Source: Flavobacterium okayamense (GTDB lineage Bacteria; Bacteroidota; Bacteroidia; Flavobacteriales; Flavobacteriaceae). Taken from it: 64,000 nt of DNA. The position numbers and the translations under genes were made by a program. Location of the stretch: positions 2,108,001 to 2,172,000 of the forward strand of contig NZ_AP024749.1 in NCBI RefSeq assembly GCF_019702945.1, written 5' to 3'. Shown here piece by piece: positions 36,638 through 45,710 of this stretch (positions within the stretch are counted from its first letter, which is position 1; each line of letters starts with the position of its first letter). A model generated the notes under the pieces. The model worked only from the letters and a program-made list of their open reading frames with translations, ran no database searches and was not told the DNA's origin.

Positions 36638-36874
36638 TTACGGATTACATCTCCAATCAGTACTAAACCATTCACAGTTATTTCCATTACCTAAGTTACA
36701 AACCCATAAATAGCCATTTGGACTACACCATTGATCACCACAAGAACAAGATAATTTTTGCCCATCATTTTCTAATTCACTTCTAACTTTTTCAAGTTCA
36801 TTTTTTGGGACAGGAGTAGCATTAACTTCTATACCATCAATTTCTAAAATTAATTTTTTAATAGAATATTTCAT
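36638..36874 (-). CDS. Small cysteine-rich protein of unknown function (78 residues)
   Basis: The first 40 residues are charged and Cys-free (KYSIKKLILEIDGIEV start), while the last 36 hold six Cys, three Trp and Gly/Asn-rich spacing (SCSCGDQWCS, VCNLGNGNNCEW, WRCNP). That bipartite leader-plus-core look resembles ribosomal peptide natural-product precursors or a small disulfide/metal-binding protein. No modification enzyme or dedicated exporter is nearby, and there is no signal peptide. Family not recognised. Separated by 74 bases from the next small gene upstream. Confidence 0.5.
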   Translation of the reverse strand: MKYSIKKLILEIDGIEVNATPVPKNELEKVRSELENDGQKLSCSCGDQWCSPNGYLWVCNLGNGNNCEWFSTDWRCNP

Positions 36875-36948
36875 AATTAAAGATTTTAAATTTTTGTAAC
36901 TATGTAAAGATTTTGGATATCATTTATTAATGAAGTAAATAAAAATTG

Positions 36949-37332
36949 TTAATGCGTTATGATTTCGTTAATTATATGCCTAATGTATGTATTACCATTA
37001 AATAAGTTACTTCTTGTACAACCTAAATCAATTTTACCCAATTTATTGATAATTAAATCATACTCTCTAACTGGGTTACTAATTGTACCCCTTGAAGAAT
37101 ATTCTCTTATAGTTACCTTATAACCATTATTCTTATCAGTATTTATTAAAGTTTGATATCCTCCACTTCCAGCAAAGCCACAAGTGCCAATAGTCTGGAT
37201 GTAATTTCTAAATCCATTTTTTCTTTCTTCATCTGTTAATTTTGCAATTTCTTTTTCAACTAAATTAACAAAATTTAGATCTTCTACAGTTAATTCAAGT
37301 TCTTTTCCAAAATTTAAGTTTTGTCCATCCAT
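36949..37332 (-). CDS. Hypothetical protein, 127 residues
   Basis: A soluble-looking protein without signal peptide or membrane helix. The N-terminal 45 residues are helical and acidic (VEDLNFVNLVEKEIAKLTDEERKNG), followed by beta strands with GTCGFAGSGGYQ and two Cys in total. I do not recognise a family. It and the neighbouring 78-residue gene are notably AT-rich and lie between ung and a transglutaminase-like gene, which has the look of a small acquired insertion. Confidence 0.5.
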   Translation of the reverse strand: MDGQNLNFGKELELTVEDLNFVNLVEKEIAKLTDEERKNGFRNYIQTIGTCGFAGSGGYQTLINTDKNNGYKVTIREYSSRGTISNPVREYDLIINKLGKIDLGCTRSNLFNGNTYIRHIINEIITH

Positions 37333-37450
37333 ATTCTAAATTTAAATTTTATTAGTATAAAAACATTATTAATTAATAATTTAACTAAAATAGTAAATAA
37401 ATAAATTATAAACAAGTTGTAGCTTATCTTTTTAATTAAGTTTAAATTAA

Positions 37451-38380
37451 TTAAAGCGTCAATTCCCCAAGAATTTCTTCTTTCATAAAAGGTCCGCCAG
37501 GATAAGTTGCAGTATAATCAAGGTTTAACCAAATATTTCCGCGTTCGTCTATATGGTAATGTATGTCTTTGTTTTTACTTTCTTTTACGAACAAAACTTG
37601 TTTAATCAAATAGACCGCAGTTTCCAAATCGGCTTGCGTACCAATTAACATTTCCGGATAAATATGTCCGCCCGTATGAATTAATCGAGGCGAACCGCCA
37701 ACAGCTTTTATACAAGCTGCCATTAATATCGCATGGTCGTCACAATCACCAGAGAAATGCTGTAAACTCTCGGATGCATAGGCAATGTATTCACGACCTT
37801 TTGGGTCGTTAACGTAATTCCAACGTTTTTTAATTTCGGCAAAAACCGCAAAACATTGTACCATTAAGCGTTCGCTTTCAGGATATTTAATGTCTTTAAA
37901 ATGTTTGGTCGTTGCCGATAAAGCAAAGTTTCGCACTTTAGGATTGGAATAATCCACTGCATCGATAATCTTCGATTTATTAGGAAAGGGTAGAAGCTTT
38001 GAAATGATAATGTCTTGCGGTTTCGGGTTCTCGCTCATGGCGTAAATCATGTAACGATAATCTTCAAAAACACGTTGGAAACCGTATTCTCCAAAAACAG
38101 TTCCGTATAATAAAACCAGTAAATAGATAAAAATACAAAGTACAATGATGGTTTTTAGCAAACGCAATAACAATTGAATTACAACAACAATTCCTATAAA
38201 TAAAAATACACGGTCGAAGTTGTAAGCCCAAGGTAATTCAATAAGATTTTGATGTGCTATAAGAAATAGCGGAATGGCTATTAAAACATTTAAAATGAAT
38301 ATAATAACATTATCCCAAGGCTTTGGCAAAGAAAGCTTCTCTTTTAATTGTTTTAAAGAAATTTGGGACAATGAAACCAT
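37451..38380 (-). CDS. Membrane protein with transglutaminase-like cysteine protease domain
   Basis: 309 residues. Three hydrophobic segments in the first 100 residues (about 25-42, 57-74, 76-96) and a C-terminal transglutaminase-like domain with a visible triad: C213 in FSGDCDDHA, H239 in HTGGHIYPE and D288 in WLNLDYTATYPGG. This fold covers peptidases and amidases acting on proteins or cell wall. Substrate unknown. Its stop is followed by 118 AT-rich bases; the next gene upstream is 28 bases away, so the two may be co-transcribed. Confidence 0.82.
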   Translation of the reverse strand: MVSLSQISLKQLKEKLSLPKPWDNVIIFILNVLIAIPLFLIAHQNLIELPWAYNFDRVFLFIGIVVVIQLLLRLLKTIIVLCIFIYLLVLLYGTVFGEYGFQRVFEDYRYMIYAMSENPKPQDIIISKLLPFPNKSKIIDAVDYSNPKVRNFALSATTKHFKDIKYPESERLMVQCFAVFAEIKKRWNYVNDPKGREYIAYASESLQHFSGDCDDHAILMAACIKAVGGSPRLIHTGGHIYPEMLIGTQADLETAVYLIKQVLFVKESKNKDIHYHIDERGNIWLNLDYTATYPGGPFMKEEILGELTL

Positions 38381-38408
38381 CTGATTTTAAAACGATAAAA
38401 TTAAGCAA

Positions 38409-39254
38409 TTATTTAGCGATTGCTTCAAATGGCAATTTATTTTCAATAATATTTAACGAAAGCAATTGGTTTTGAACTTTTTCTAAAGTGTTTTTATCGA
38501 TTTGTTTTTGCGACCATTGTGTTAACGACAACCATTCTTGAATATCTTCTAGTTTTTGATTGTATTTGTTAGCCAAAGTTCTATCGATACTTGGAATGTA
38601 TTTGAACTCTTCGGTTGTTGCATTGATAATATCTAGAATTTGCTCAATAATATTTGAGTTGTTTTCTAAAACTTCATTACGAACTGCTATAACAAAACAT
38701 GGCCAAGGCGTAGGGCAATCGGCAACACGTCGAAACGTTCCATTATCGACTAAAGGTTTTGTCATAAAGCGTTCCCACATAAAATAATCAGCTTCACCTT
38801 TGGTTAACGATTCAACAGCGCCATCGATTGTATTAACAATTTCAAATTGTAAATCGTTAGTGTTCCAACCTTGATTTTGCGCATTAACAATACTCATTAA
38901 ATGCGAACCAGAACCCAAACGTGAAATCGCAGCTTTTGTGCCTTTTAAATCGGCTAAAGTTTTATAATTTGAGTTGGCAGCAACGTGAATTCCCCAAATT
39001 AAAGGTGATTTTACATAAACCTGAACAATTGATGATGGATTTCCCGCGACAATATCTTTCACAATTCCTTCAGTAAGAATTACAGCCATATCGGTTTCTC
39101 CATCACGAAGCATTTGGCACATTTTTCCAGTTCCTTCAGGAATGTCTGTCCATTCTAAGTTTATGCCAGCATCTTCAAACTCGCCATTTTCAATACACAT
39201 TTGCCAAGGCAAATTAAAATGTTCTGGAACGCCAACTATTTTTATTGTTTTCAT
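38409..39254 (-). CDS. Periplasmic-binding-protein-fold protein without signal peptide (NMT1/THI5-like)
   Basis: 281 residues. The order of elements (VGVPEHFNLPWQMCIENGEFEDAGINLEW, DMAVILTEGIVKDIVAG, LKGTKAAISRLGSGSHLM, FVIAVRNEVL) is that of a type 2 solute-binding fold of the ABC-transporter SBP/NMT1 group. There is no signal peptide or lipobox, so the protein should be cytosolic, and no permease or ATPase gene is adjacent. A ligand-binding or enzyme role (as in THI5 or MqnA/D relatives) is possible; the ligand cannot be told. Confidence 0.8.
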   Translation of the reverse strand: MKTIKIVGVPEHFNLPWQMCIENGEFEDAGINLEWTDIPEGTGKMCQMLRDGETDMAVILTEGIVKDIVAGNPSSIVQVYVKSPLIWGIHVAANSNYKTLADLKGTKAAISRLGSGSHLMSIVNAQNQGWNTNDLQFEIVNTIDGAVESLTKGEADYFMWERFMTKPLVDNGTFRRVADCPTPWPCFVIAVRNEVLENNSNIIEQILDIINATTEEFKYIPSIDRTLANKYNQKLEDIQEWLSLTQWSQKQIDKNTLEKVQNQLLSLNIIENKLPFEAIAK

Positions 39255-39273
39255 TGTTTTTGCTTTTTAAAAA

Positions 39274-39792
39274 TTATTTTGATGCGTACCAAACACAAGG
39301 AATGCGATTATCCCAAATGTATTCGTTTTTAAATTGCAACCCTATTTTTTCTAAAATTCTTCGAGAACCTTTGTTGTCAATATGTGCAGAAGCATATAAA
39401 GTATCTACTTTTAGTTTATTAAAAGCGTATTCATACCAAGCTTTTGCTGCTTCATAAGCATAACCTTTTCCCCAAAATTCTTCTTTTAAGCGATAACCAA
39501 TTTCATAAAAATGAGAATGATTGTTTTCTTCTTCGGTTATGAATTTTAAACCGCACCAACCAATAAACTCATTGCTTTCTTTTTTAATCATGGCAAAGCG
39601 ACCGATTCCGTTTTCTTTGTATTGATTTTGTATGTTTTTTAAATAGCCTAAACTTTCTTCTTTAGTTTTTAATGGATTGTTCCCTAAATAAATATGAACA
39701 TTTGGATTTGAATCCATTGCAAACATATCATCAACATCAGACAATTCTAATGGACGAAGTATTAAACGCTCTGTTTCGAGTTTAAGATTCAT
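39274..39792 (-). CDS. GNAT family N-acetyltransferase (RimJ/RimL type)
   Basis: 172 residues. Typical RimJ/RimL opening LETERLILRPLELSDVDDMF, then acetyl-CoA loop YRLKEEFWGKGYAYEAAKAWYEYAF (Q/RxxGxG/A type) and ASAHIDNKGSRRILEKIGLQF. It transfers acetyl groups to amines, often protein N-termini, but the target is unknown. Overlaps the upstream DinB-like gene by 11 bases. Confidence 0.9.
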   Translation of the reverse strand: MNLKLETERLILRPLELSDVDDMFAMDSNPNVHIYLGNNPLKTKEESLGYLKNIQNQYKENGIGRFAMIKKESNEFIGWCGLKFITEEENNHSHFYEIGYRLKEEFWGKGYAYEAAKAWYEYAFNKLKVDTLYASAHIDNKGSRRILEKIGLQFKNEYIWDNRIPCVWYASK

Positions 39793-40228
39793 GGTTTATT
39801 TGCTTTAAATGGTAAAATAAATGATCTAAATAATCTTCGATTAAAAACTTGAAATTAGACATTTCTCCATTGGGAAGAATAATTTGATAGGATAAGGTTT
39901 CTTTCGTTTGATTATTAATAAGATATAAAATATGACTATTTAATTGTAACCATAAATTAATTAAATCATCACTATTTTTATTTTGATAATTATTAAATTG
40001 TACCAACTCATCTTGTTGATATTTTCTTATTACATAAGGTTTTTCAAAATATTGAATTTCTGTAAAACGTTGAATATTATTAATTGCAGAATCTATTAAA
40101 TGTCCTAAAATTTCTTTTTTAGACCATTTGGTTGTACTAATCTTCAACTCAAAATCGTCAACTAAAATTAATGAGTTGTTTTGTGCTATATTTTGTAATG
40201 CTGATTCAAAATTTTTAATAAAAACCAT
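39782..40228 (-). CDS. DinB-family protein
   Basis: 148 residues, helical. WSKKEILGHLIDSAINNIQRF (residues about 34-54) and the late EDYLDHLFYHLKQI carry the spaced His residues that form the DinB/YfiT metal site. Members are often thiol-dependent transferases, including bacillithiol S-transferases (BstA), which would fit the presence of bshA in this genome, but that assignment is inference. Overlaps the GNAT gene by 11 bases. Confidence 0.82.
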   Translation of the reverse strand: MVFIKNFESALQNIAQNNSLILVDDFELKISTTKWSKKEILGHLIDSAINNIQRFTEIQYFEKPYVIRKYQQDELVQFNNYQNKNSDDLINLWLQLNSHILYLINNQTKETLSYQIILPNGEMSNFKFLIEDYLDHLFYHLKQINHES

Positions 40229-40294
40229 TATTTTAATTTCATAATTTAAAATTTAGAATATTCAACTTTGATCTATGAATATTGAATTCACTAG

Positions 40295-41161
40295 TTATTC
40301 TGCTAACTTATTCAGTGTATATTCAATTAAATCATCCACGACTTTGTAAGGATCAGCACTAAAATTACCAGTTGCACGATTCGCAATAATGGCATTCATA
40401 GATAAACATTCGTGACCTAAAAGTTTTCCTAATCCGTAAATTGCGCCCGTTTCCATTTCTAAGTTGGTCATACGAGTTCCATTATAATTGAAGCTATCCA
40501 TTTTGTTGTTTAATTCTGGATCTTGAATTCCTAAACGAACAACACGACCTTGAGGTCCATAAAAACCACCGGCTGTTCCTGTAAATCCTTTAAAAACTTT
40601 ATCACTTTCGATACGTTTTTCTAAAGATTTACTACATGAAATTACATATGGACGACCTTTGCGTAAATCCCAATTGGTTTGCGAAATAAATGCGTCTTCC
40701 ATGTCTTTTTCAGAAACTTCATCAATTAAATAGGAGCGAAGCATATTATCTAAACCTAAGCCGTATTGACTCATTACAAAACTATCTACAGGAATATCGG
40801 CTTGTAACGAACCCGAAGTTCCTATTCGAACAATATTTAACGAAGTTAATTCTGGTTTAATTGTACGCGTTTTTAAATCTACATTTACTAAAGCATCTAA
40901 CTCGTTCATGACAATATCGATGTTGTCAGGACCAATTCCTGTAGACAATACTGTCATGCGTTTTCCTTTGTAAATACCAGTTTGTGTTTTAAATTCACGC
41001 TTTTGTGTTGTGAATTCAATACTTTCGAAATGTTGCGTTATTTTTTCAACTCTATGTTGGTCACCTACAAAGATGATATCATTTGCTATATTTTCGGGCT
41101 TCAGATTGATGTGATACACACTGCCATCTGGGTTTAATATTAATTCAGAATCTTTTATCAT
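40295..41161 (-). CDS. Nucleoside phosphorylase (uridine phosphorylase-like)
   Basis: 288 residues. NP-I fold: LKPENIANDIIFVGDQHRV at the N-terminus, phosphate/ribose residues in GIGPDNIDIVMNEL and VRIGTSGSLQADIPV, and nucleoside-binding NLEMETGAIYGLGKLLGHE. Cleaves (deoxy)uridine-type nucleosides by phosphate to base and ribose-1-phosphate. It is longer than the E. coli enzyme (253) and in the size range of Bacteroidota uridine phosphorylases. Uridine specificity is probable, not proven. Confidence 0.88.
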   Translation of the reverse strand: MIKDSELILNPDGSVYHINLKPENIANDIIFVGDQHRVEKITQHFESIEFTTQKREFKTQTGIYKGKRMTVLSTGIGPDNIDIVMNELDALVNVDLKTRTIKPELTSLNIVRIGTSGSLQADIPVDSFVMSQYGLGLDNMLRSYLIDEVSEKDMEDAFISQTNWDLRKGRPYVISCSKSLEKRIESDKVFKGFTGTAGGFYGPQGRVVRLGIQDPELNNKMDSFNYNGTRMTNLEMETGAIYGLGKLLGHECLSMNAIIANRATGNFSADPYKVVDDLIEYTLNKLAE

Positions 41162-41237
41162 TTTAAATATGCATTATGCTTTAGGCAGAAAGCTTTAAGC
41201 AATTCGTAATTTATAATTCGTAATTTTAAAATTGAAA

Positions 41238-41570
41238 TTATCCTCCAACACGTTTGGTTTTAAACCCTTTGTCTTGAAGTATTTTCATTATTTTATCGCG
41301 ATAATCACCTTGAATGATGATTTCTCCATCTTTAAAACTTCCACCAACAGCTAATTTGCTTTTGATTTCCTTAGCTAAGATTTTAAAATCTTCATCTTCG
41401 CCTTCATAACCTGAAATTATGGTTGTAGGTTTTCCTTTTCGCTTTTCATATTTACAAATCATAGGTTCTTTTTGCACGAATAATTCGTGATGTTGCTCTT
41501 CAATTGCTTCAGGTTCATTTGAAGGCTCATGATCTGGAAATAATTTTTTTAATTGATCTTGTAAGTCCAT
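41238..41570 (-). CDS. Translation initiation factor SUI1/eIF1-like protein (YciH family)
   Basis: 110 residues from ATG 41570 (MDLQDQLKKLFPDH, the usual flavobacterial start; an upstream ATG at 41585 adds a hydrophobic pentapeptide). C-terminal SUI1 domain: YEKRKGKPTTIISGYEG, LKSKLAVGGSFKDGEIIIQGDYRDKIMKILQDKGFKTKRVGG. Bacterial members bind the small ribosomal subunit and modulate start-codon selection; here the precise function is unknown. Confidence 0.92.
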   Translation of the reverse strand: MDLQDQLKKLFPDHEPSNEPEAIEEQHHELFVQKEPMICKYEKRKGKPTTIISGYEGEDEDFKILAKEIKSKLAVGGSFKDGEIIIQGDYRDKIMKILQDKGFKTKRVGG

Positions 41571-41648
41571 AAGGTAAAAGTACAAAAAGTAAAAATTCCA
41601 AATCCCAAAATGAATTGGAATTTGGAATTCAGTCTATTTATAAAAAGG

Positions 41649-42602
41649 TTATTTTTTAATTAAACCTAATTCTACTAAACGCTCGTGTAAGAATTCACCA
41701 GCAGTAATGTCTTCGTATAATTTAGGATTGTTTTCATCAATACATTCTGGTAAGCAATTTAAACTCATATCGCTTACAGGATGCATAAAGAAAGGAATAG
41801 AGTAGCGTGAAGAACCCCATAACTCTCTTGGTGGATTTACCACTTGATGAATAGTTGATTTTAATTTGTTATTAGTATGTCTCGATAACATATCACCAAC
41901 ATTAATCATTAATTCATCAGGTTGTGCAATAGCATCAATCCATTCCCCATTGTGATTTTGAACTTGTAAGCCTTTTCCTTGAGCACCCATTAAAAGCGTA
42001 ATCAAATTGATATCGCCGTGAGCTGCCGCTCTTACAGCACCATCTTTAGGTTCGTCAGTAATAGGTGGATAATGAATTGGTCTTAAAATTGAATTTCCAT
42101 CTTTAATGTATTTATCAAAGTAAAATTCGTCTAAACCAATGTGTAGTGCCAAGGCTCTTAAAACATAAATACCAGTTTTTTCAAGCATTTGATAGGCTTC
42201 TTTTCCAACTTTATTGAATTTAGGTAATTCTTCTACTTCAACATTGTCAGGATATTCACCTTCCCATTTCGATCCTTCAGAAACGTATTGACCAAAGTGC
42301 CAAAACTCTTTTAAATCGCCAGCAGAACGCCCTTTTGCATGTTCTTTACCAAAAGACACATAACCTCTTTGCCCACCAATACCTGGGATTTCATATTTTG
42401 ATTTGGTTTCAAGTGGTAAATTAAAGAAGTTTTTTACTTCATCATATAAATCTTCCACCAACTGATCATCTAAAAAGTGACCTTTTAATGCTACGAAACC
42501 AATCTCTTCGTAGGCTTTTCCGATTTCATTTACAAATTTTTGTTTGCGTACCGGGTCATCCGATAGGAAATCACGCAAGTCAACACTAGGAATTTTTTGC
42601 AT
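41649..42602 (-). CDS. Isopenicillin-N-synthase-family 2-oxoglutarate/Fe(II) oxygenase
   Basis: 317 residues. DIOX_N domain first (PSVDLRDFLSD...GFVALKGHFL), then the double-stranded beta-helix with Fe(II) ligands H195 and D197 (AAHGDIN) and H252 (STIHQVV), and the 2-oxoglutarate-binding R266-Y-S268. Length is normal for this group. Such enzymes hydroxylate or oxidise small molecules; substrate unknown. It is divergent from the E1 gene with which it shares a promoter region. The Bacteroidota copies are widely conserved, suggesting a housekeeping role rather than antibiotic synthesis. Confidence 0.9.
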   Translation of the reverse strand: MQKIPSVDLRDFLSDDPVRKQKFVNEIGKAYEEIGFVALKGHFLDDQLVEDLYDEVKNFFNLPLETKSKYEIPGIGGQRGYVSFGKEHAKGRSAGDLKEFWHFGQYVSEGSKWEGEYPDNVEVEELPKFNKVGKEAYQMLEKTGIYVLRALALHIGLDEFYFDKYIKDGNSILRPIHYPPITDEPKDGAVRAAAHGDINLITLLMGAQGKGLQVQNHNGEWIDAIAQPDELMINVGDMLSRHTNNKLKSTIHQVVNPPRELWGSSRYSIPFFMHPVSDMSLNCLPECIDENNPKLYEDITAGEFLHERLVELGLIKK

Positions 42603-42652
42603 TGCTTTACATTTTGTTAATAACTTAAATCGGGCTAAATGCCTTATTAATA

Positions 42653-42660
42653 CAAATGTA
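42653..42660 (-). promoter_or_regulatory. Candidate -7 box for the 2OG oxygenase gene
   Basis: TACATTTG on the minus strand fits TAnnTTTG, 50 bases before the ATG at 42602. The same octamer occurs in front of the divergent E1 gene. Confidence 0.35.
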
Positions 42661-42768
42661 TATATTTATTTTAATTTAGAAAATTTAAAGTTATTAACAA
42701 TTGTTCTCGAATCAAATTTCTGCAAAAATAAATCTCATAACATTATCCTTTAAAAATGTTATTTTTTA

Positions 42769-42776
42769 TACATTTG
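42769..42776 (+). promoter_or_regulatory. Candidate -7 box for the E1 gene
   Basis: TACATTTG fits TAnnTTTG, 28 bases before the ATG at 42805; no TTG at -33. Confidence 0.4.
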
Positions 42777-42804
42777 GAGTCGAATTTAAACAATCCAATT
42801 CAAA

Positions 42805-44781
42805 ATGAATTTTGATAGAAAAAGCTTGTCTAACGAGCAATTATTAGATTTATATAAAAAGTTATTAAAGCCTAGAATGATAGAAGAGAAGATGTTAATT
42901 CTTCTACGTCAAGGAAAGGTTTCTAAATGGTTTTCTGGTATTGGTCAAGAAGCTATTTCTGTAGGAATCACTTCGGTTTTAGATAAAGACGAATACATTT
43001 TGCCAATGCACCGAAATTTAGGTGTATTTACTACACGTGAAATTCCTTTACACAGATTATTTTCGCAATGGCAAGGTAAAAAAGAAGGCTTTACTAAAGG
43101 TCGTGATAGAAGTTTTCACTTCGGTACGCAAGAATTTAAGATAATCGGAATGATATCGCATTTGGGTCCACAAATGGGAATTGCAGACGGAATTGCTTTA
43201 GCGAATAAATTAAAGAAAAACAATAAAGTAACAGCAGTATTTACGGGTGAAGGCGCTACTTCAGAAGGAGATTTTCATGAAGCGTTAAATATTGCAGCGG
43301 TTTGGGATTTACCAGTTTTCTTTGTAATTGAAAATAATGGTTACGGATTATCGACTCCAACAAACGAACAATATCGTTGTGAAAATTTAGCTGATAAAGG
43401 TATTGGTTACGGTATGGAAAGCCATATTATTGATGGAAATAACATTTTAGAAGTCTTTACTAAAATGGAAGAATTGAAAGCATCGATGATTGAAAATCCA
43501 CGTCCGATTTTATTAGAATTTAAAACCTTCAGAATGCGTGGGCATGAAGAGGCGAGTGGTACCAAATATGTTCCGCAAGAATTAATGGACGAATGGGCAA
43601 AGAAAGATCCTATTGAAAATTATAAAGAATTCTTATTAAGAACTTCAGTTTTAACTGAAGAAGTTGATGCTCAAATTAGAGAAGAATTCAAGAATGAAAT
43701 CAATGAAAATTGGGCTATTACTCAAGCGCAATCTGATATTATTGCAGATTTAAGCGAAGAGTTAAATGACATGTATGAAGATTTTAAATATCAGGAAGTT
43801 ACTCCTTCAAGTGAAGTTGAAAATATTCGTGTAATTGATGCTATTTCTCAAGGTTTAAAACAATCAATGGAGCGCCATGAAAACTTAGTGATCATGGGCC
43901 AAGATATTGCAGAATATGGTGGTGCTTTCAAAATTACAGAAGGTTTTGTTGATGCGTTTGGAAAAGAAAGAGTTAGAAATACACCAATTTGTGAAAGTGC
44001 TGTAGTTTCTGCTGCAAACGGGTTGTCAATTAACGGACATAAAGCAGTGATGGAAATGCAATTTGCCGATTTCGTTTCTACAGGTTTTAATCCAATCGTG
44101 AATTTATTAGCAAAACAAAAATACCGTTGGGGGGAAAAATCAGATGTTGTTGTAAGAATGCCTTGTGGTGGTGGAACACAAGCTGGACCTTTCCATTCTC
44201 AAACAAATGAAGCTTGGTTTACTAAAACTCCAGGTTTAAAAGTAGTATATCCTGCATTTCCATACGATGCAAAAGGTTTATTAAATACTTCAATTAATGA
44301 TCCTAATCCAGTTTTATTCTTCGAACACAAGCAATTGTATAGAAGTATTTATCAGGATGTTCCTAAAGATTATTACACTTTACCACTAGGAAAAGGATCA
44401 TTGATTAAAGAAGGAAACCAAGTTACGGTTATTTCTTTTGGAGCTGGCGTTCATTGGGCTTTAGATACTTTGAATAAAAATTCAGAGATTTCTGCAGATT
44501 TAATTGATTTAAGAACCTTACAACCAATGGATTGGGAAACCATTTTTAATTCGGTTAAGAAAACGAATAAAGTAATTATTTTAACTGAAGATACATTATT
44601 TGGAAGTGTTGCAAGTGATATTTCTTCGATGATTATGGAAAATTGCTTTGAATATTTAGATGCTCCAGTTAAGCGTGTTGGAAGTATTGAAACAGCAATA
44701 CCATTTGTAAAAGCTTTAGAAGATCAATATTTACCAAAACAACGTTTTGAGAAAGAATTGAAAGATTTATTAGCATATTAA
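42805..44781 (+). CDS. 2-oxoisovalerate-type dehydrogenase E1, fused alpha and beta subunits
   Basis: 658 residues. Alpha part (about 1-330): thiamine-diphosphate motif [36 protein letters not shown]. Beta part (about 340-658): [50 protein letters not shown], and the C-terminal transketolase domain ([29 protein letters not shown]). The fused form is characteristic of Bacteroidota branched-chain 2-oxo acid dehydrogenase E1, which decarboxylates oxoacids from Val, Leu and Ile for E2/E3. The gene converges with the aromatic operon and shares its terminator. Strict substrate choice is inferred. Confidence 0.93.
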   Translation: MNFDRKSLSNEQLLDLYKKLLKPRMIEEKMLILLRQGKVSKWFSGIGQEAISVGITSVLDKDEYILPMHRNLGVFTTREIPLHRLFSQWQGKKEGFTKGRDRSFHFGTQEFKIIGMISHLGPQMGIADGIALANKLKKNNKVTAVFTGEGATSEGDFHEALNIAAVWDLPVFFVIENNGYGLSTPTNEQYRCENLADKGIGYGMESHIIDGNNILEVFTKMEELKASMIENPRPILLEFKTFRMRGHEEASGTKYVPQELMDEWAKKDPIENYKEFLLRTSVLTEEVDAQIREEFKNEINENWAITQAQSDIIADLSEELNDMYEDFKYQEVTPSSEVENIRVIDAISQGLKQSMERHENLVIMGQDIAEYGGAFKITEGFVDAFGKERVRNTPICESAVVSAANGLSINGHKAVMEMQFADFVSTGFNPIVNLLAKQKYRWGEKSDVVVRMPCGGGTQAGPFHSQTNEAWFTKTPGLKVVYPAFPYDAKGLLNTSINDPNPVLFFEHKQLYRSIYQDVPKDYYTLPLGKGSLIKEGNQVTVISFGAGVHWALDTLNKNSEISADLIDLRTLQPMDWETIFNSVKKTNKVIILTEDTLFGSVASDISSMIMENCFEYLDAPVKRVGSIETAIPFVKALEDQYLPKQRFEKELKDLLAY

Positions 44782-44818
44782 AATAAAAAAGGCATTCGAA
44801 GGAATGCCTTTTTTATTT
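44781..44818. terminator. Bidirectional terminator between E1 and the aromatic operon
   Basis: GGCATTC (44791-44797) and GAATGCC (44802-44808), loop GAAG, extended by A:T pairs to a 17-bp stem with A-tract before and T-tract after. It closes the E1 gene on the plus strand and the catabolic operon on the minus strand; the stop codon of the 48-residue ORF (44813-44815) lies in the stem. Confidence 0.85.
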
Positions 44819-44959
44819 TGAATATTTTATAAATAATACATAGAGTAAAATCAAAATTGGAATAAATATTACAAAATACAAATTGAAAAAATGTAATAAA
44901 ATAAATCCACTAAATATAAATGTAGTAAATGCTATTTTATATTGAATTCTCTTTTTCAT
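44813..44959 (-). CDS. Very hydrophobic 48-residue protein, last gene of the aromatic operon
   Basis: The ATG (44957-44959) follows the stop of the maleate-isomerase-like gene with no spacer (TAA ATG), and the stop lies in the operon terminator. After KKRIQYK the protein is almost entirely two membrane helices (IAFTTFIFSGFILLHF, NLYFVIFIPILILLYVLFI) and ends KYSK. The exact fit between neighbouring stop and terminator supports a real small gene; AT-rich composition makes a chance hydrophobic ORF possible. No family recognised. A membrane anchor or accessory role is speculative. Confidence 0.45.
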   Translation of the reverse strand: MKKRIQYKIAFTTFIFSGFILLHFFNLYFVIFIPILILLYVLFIKYSK

Positions 44960-45709
44960 TTAATACTTTCCACTCAATAATTCTCCACCAATAGATGATT
45001 TAGCTTCAATACTCAATTTTTTCATCATTTCGTAAGTCGTACAAACGGCTGCCGAAGTCACAGGAATTCCGCATTCTTTTTGGATTAAGTCAATCGCTTC
45101 CAAAGAAGGCATTTGTACACAAGCCGAAGCGACTAAAACATCGACATCGGTTAAATCCAATTGTTTGTAGATTTCTAATAAATTCATTGGATCTTGAGCT
45201 GCAACTTCTAAATTATCTGGAATTTCAAGTGCAATGCTTTCTTTTACTTTAATGCCTTGATGTTCAATATAATCGACTACTTTATCCGTTAACGGACGCA
45301 TATAAGGCGTAATAATCGAAATTTGTTTCGCACCTAAAACGTTTAATCCGTTAATTAAAGCTCCTGCAGAAGTAACAATTGGAGTAGGGAATTCATTTGC
45401 AACCGTTTCTTGGTGTAAATTCACTTCGGAAACACAATGATAACCACGTCCCATGCTCATAATAGCCACCAAACAAGCATAACCCATAACATCAACATGA
45501 GCATCGGATAATTCTTGAGCACATTTTAAGCTCATTTTATCCATTGCTTCAAGCTCTTCTTTAGTAACTTTTTTCATGCGCATTCTACTGCTATGAAAGG
45601 TAAAACGCTCCGGTAAAATAGTTTCTCTTGAACGGAAAATAGCAGGTATTTCCGTTTCCATTGTAATATTTGAAGAAGGAACAATTTGTCCTATTCTGTA
45701 TTTTTTCAT
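44960..45709 (-). CDS. Maleate cis-trans isomerase (Asp/Glu racemase superfamily)
   Basis: 249 residues, the usual length. N-terminal GQIVPSSNITMETEIPAIF is the family signature (N14 contacts substrate carboxylate), and the two catalytic cysteines are visible at C79 (GYACLVA) and C197 (ASACVQMPS), in the positions seen in characterised maleate isomerases such as NicE. The enzyme converts maleate to fumarate without cofactor. In this operon it would turn the maleate released from the ring-cleavage product into a TCA intermediate. Arylmalonate decarboxylase and Asp racemase belong to the same superfamily, but the PSSNxTMETE motif and paired Cys favour maleate isomerase. Confidence 0.88.
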   Translation of the reverse strand: MKKYRIGQIVPSSNITMETEIPAIFRSRETILPERFTFHSSRMRMKKVTKEELEAMDKMSLKCAQELSDAHVDVMGYACLVAIMSMGRGYHCVSEVNLHQETVANEFPTPIVTSAGALINGLNVLGAKQISIITPYMRPLTDKVVDYIEHQGIKVKESIALEIPDNLEVAAQDPMNLLEIYKQLDLTDVDVLVASACVQMPSLEAIDLIQKECGIPVTSAAVCTTYEMMKKLSIEAKSSIGGELLSGKY

Positions 45710-45710
45710 T

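Noticed and set aside
41649..42602. Penicillin biosynthesis (isopenicillin N synthase proper)
   Set aside because: Only the general 2OG-Fe(II) fold is shared; no ACV synthetase or other beta-lactam genes occur nearby.
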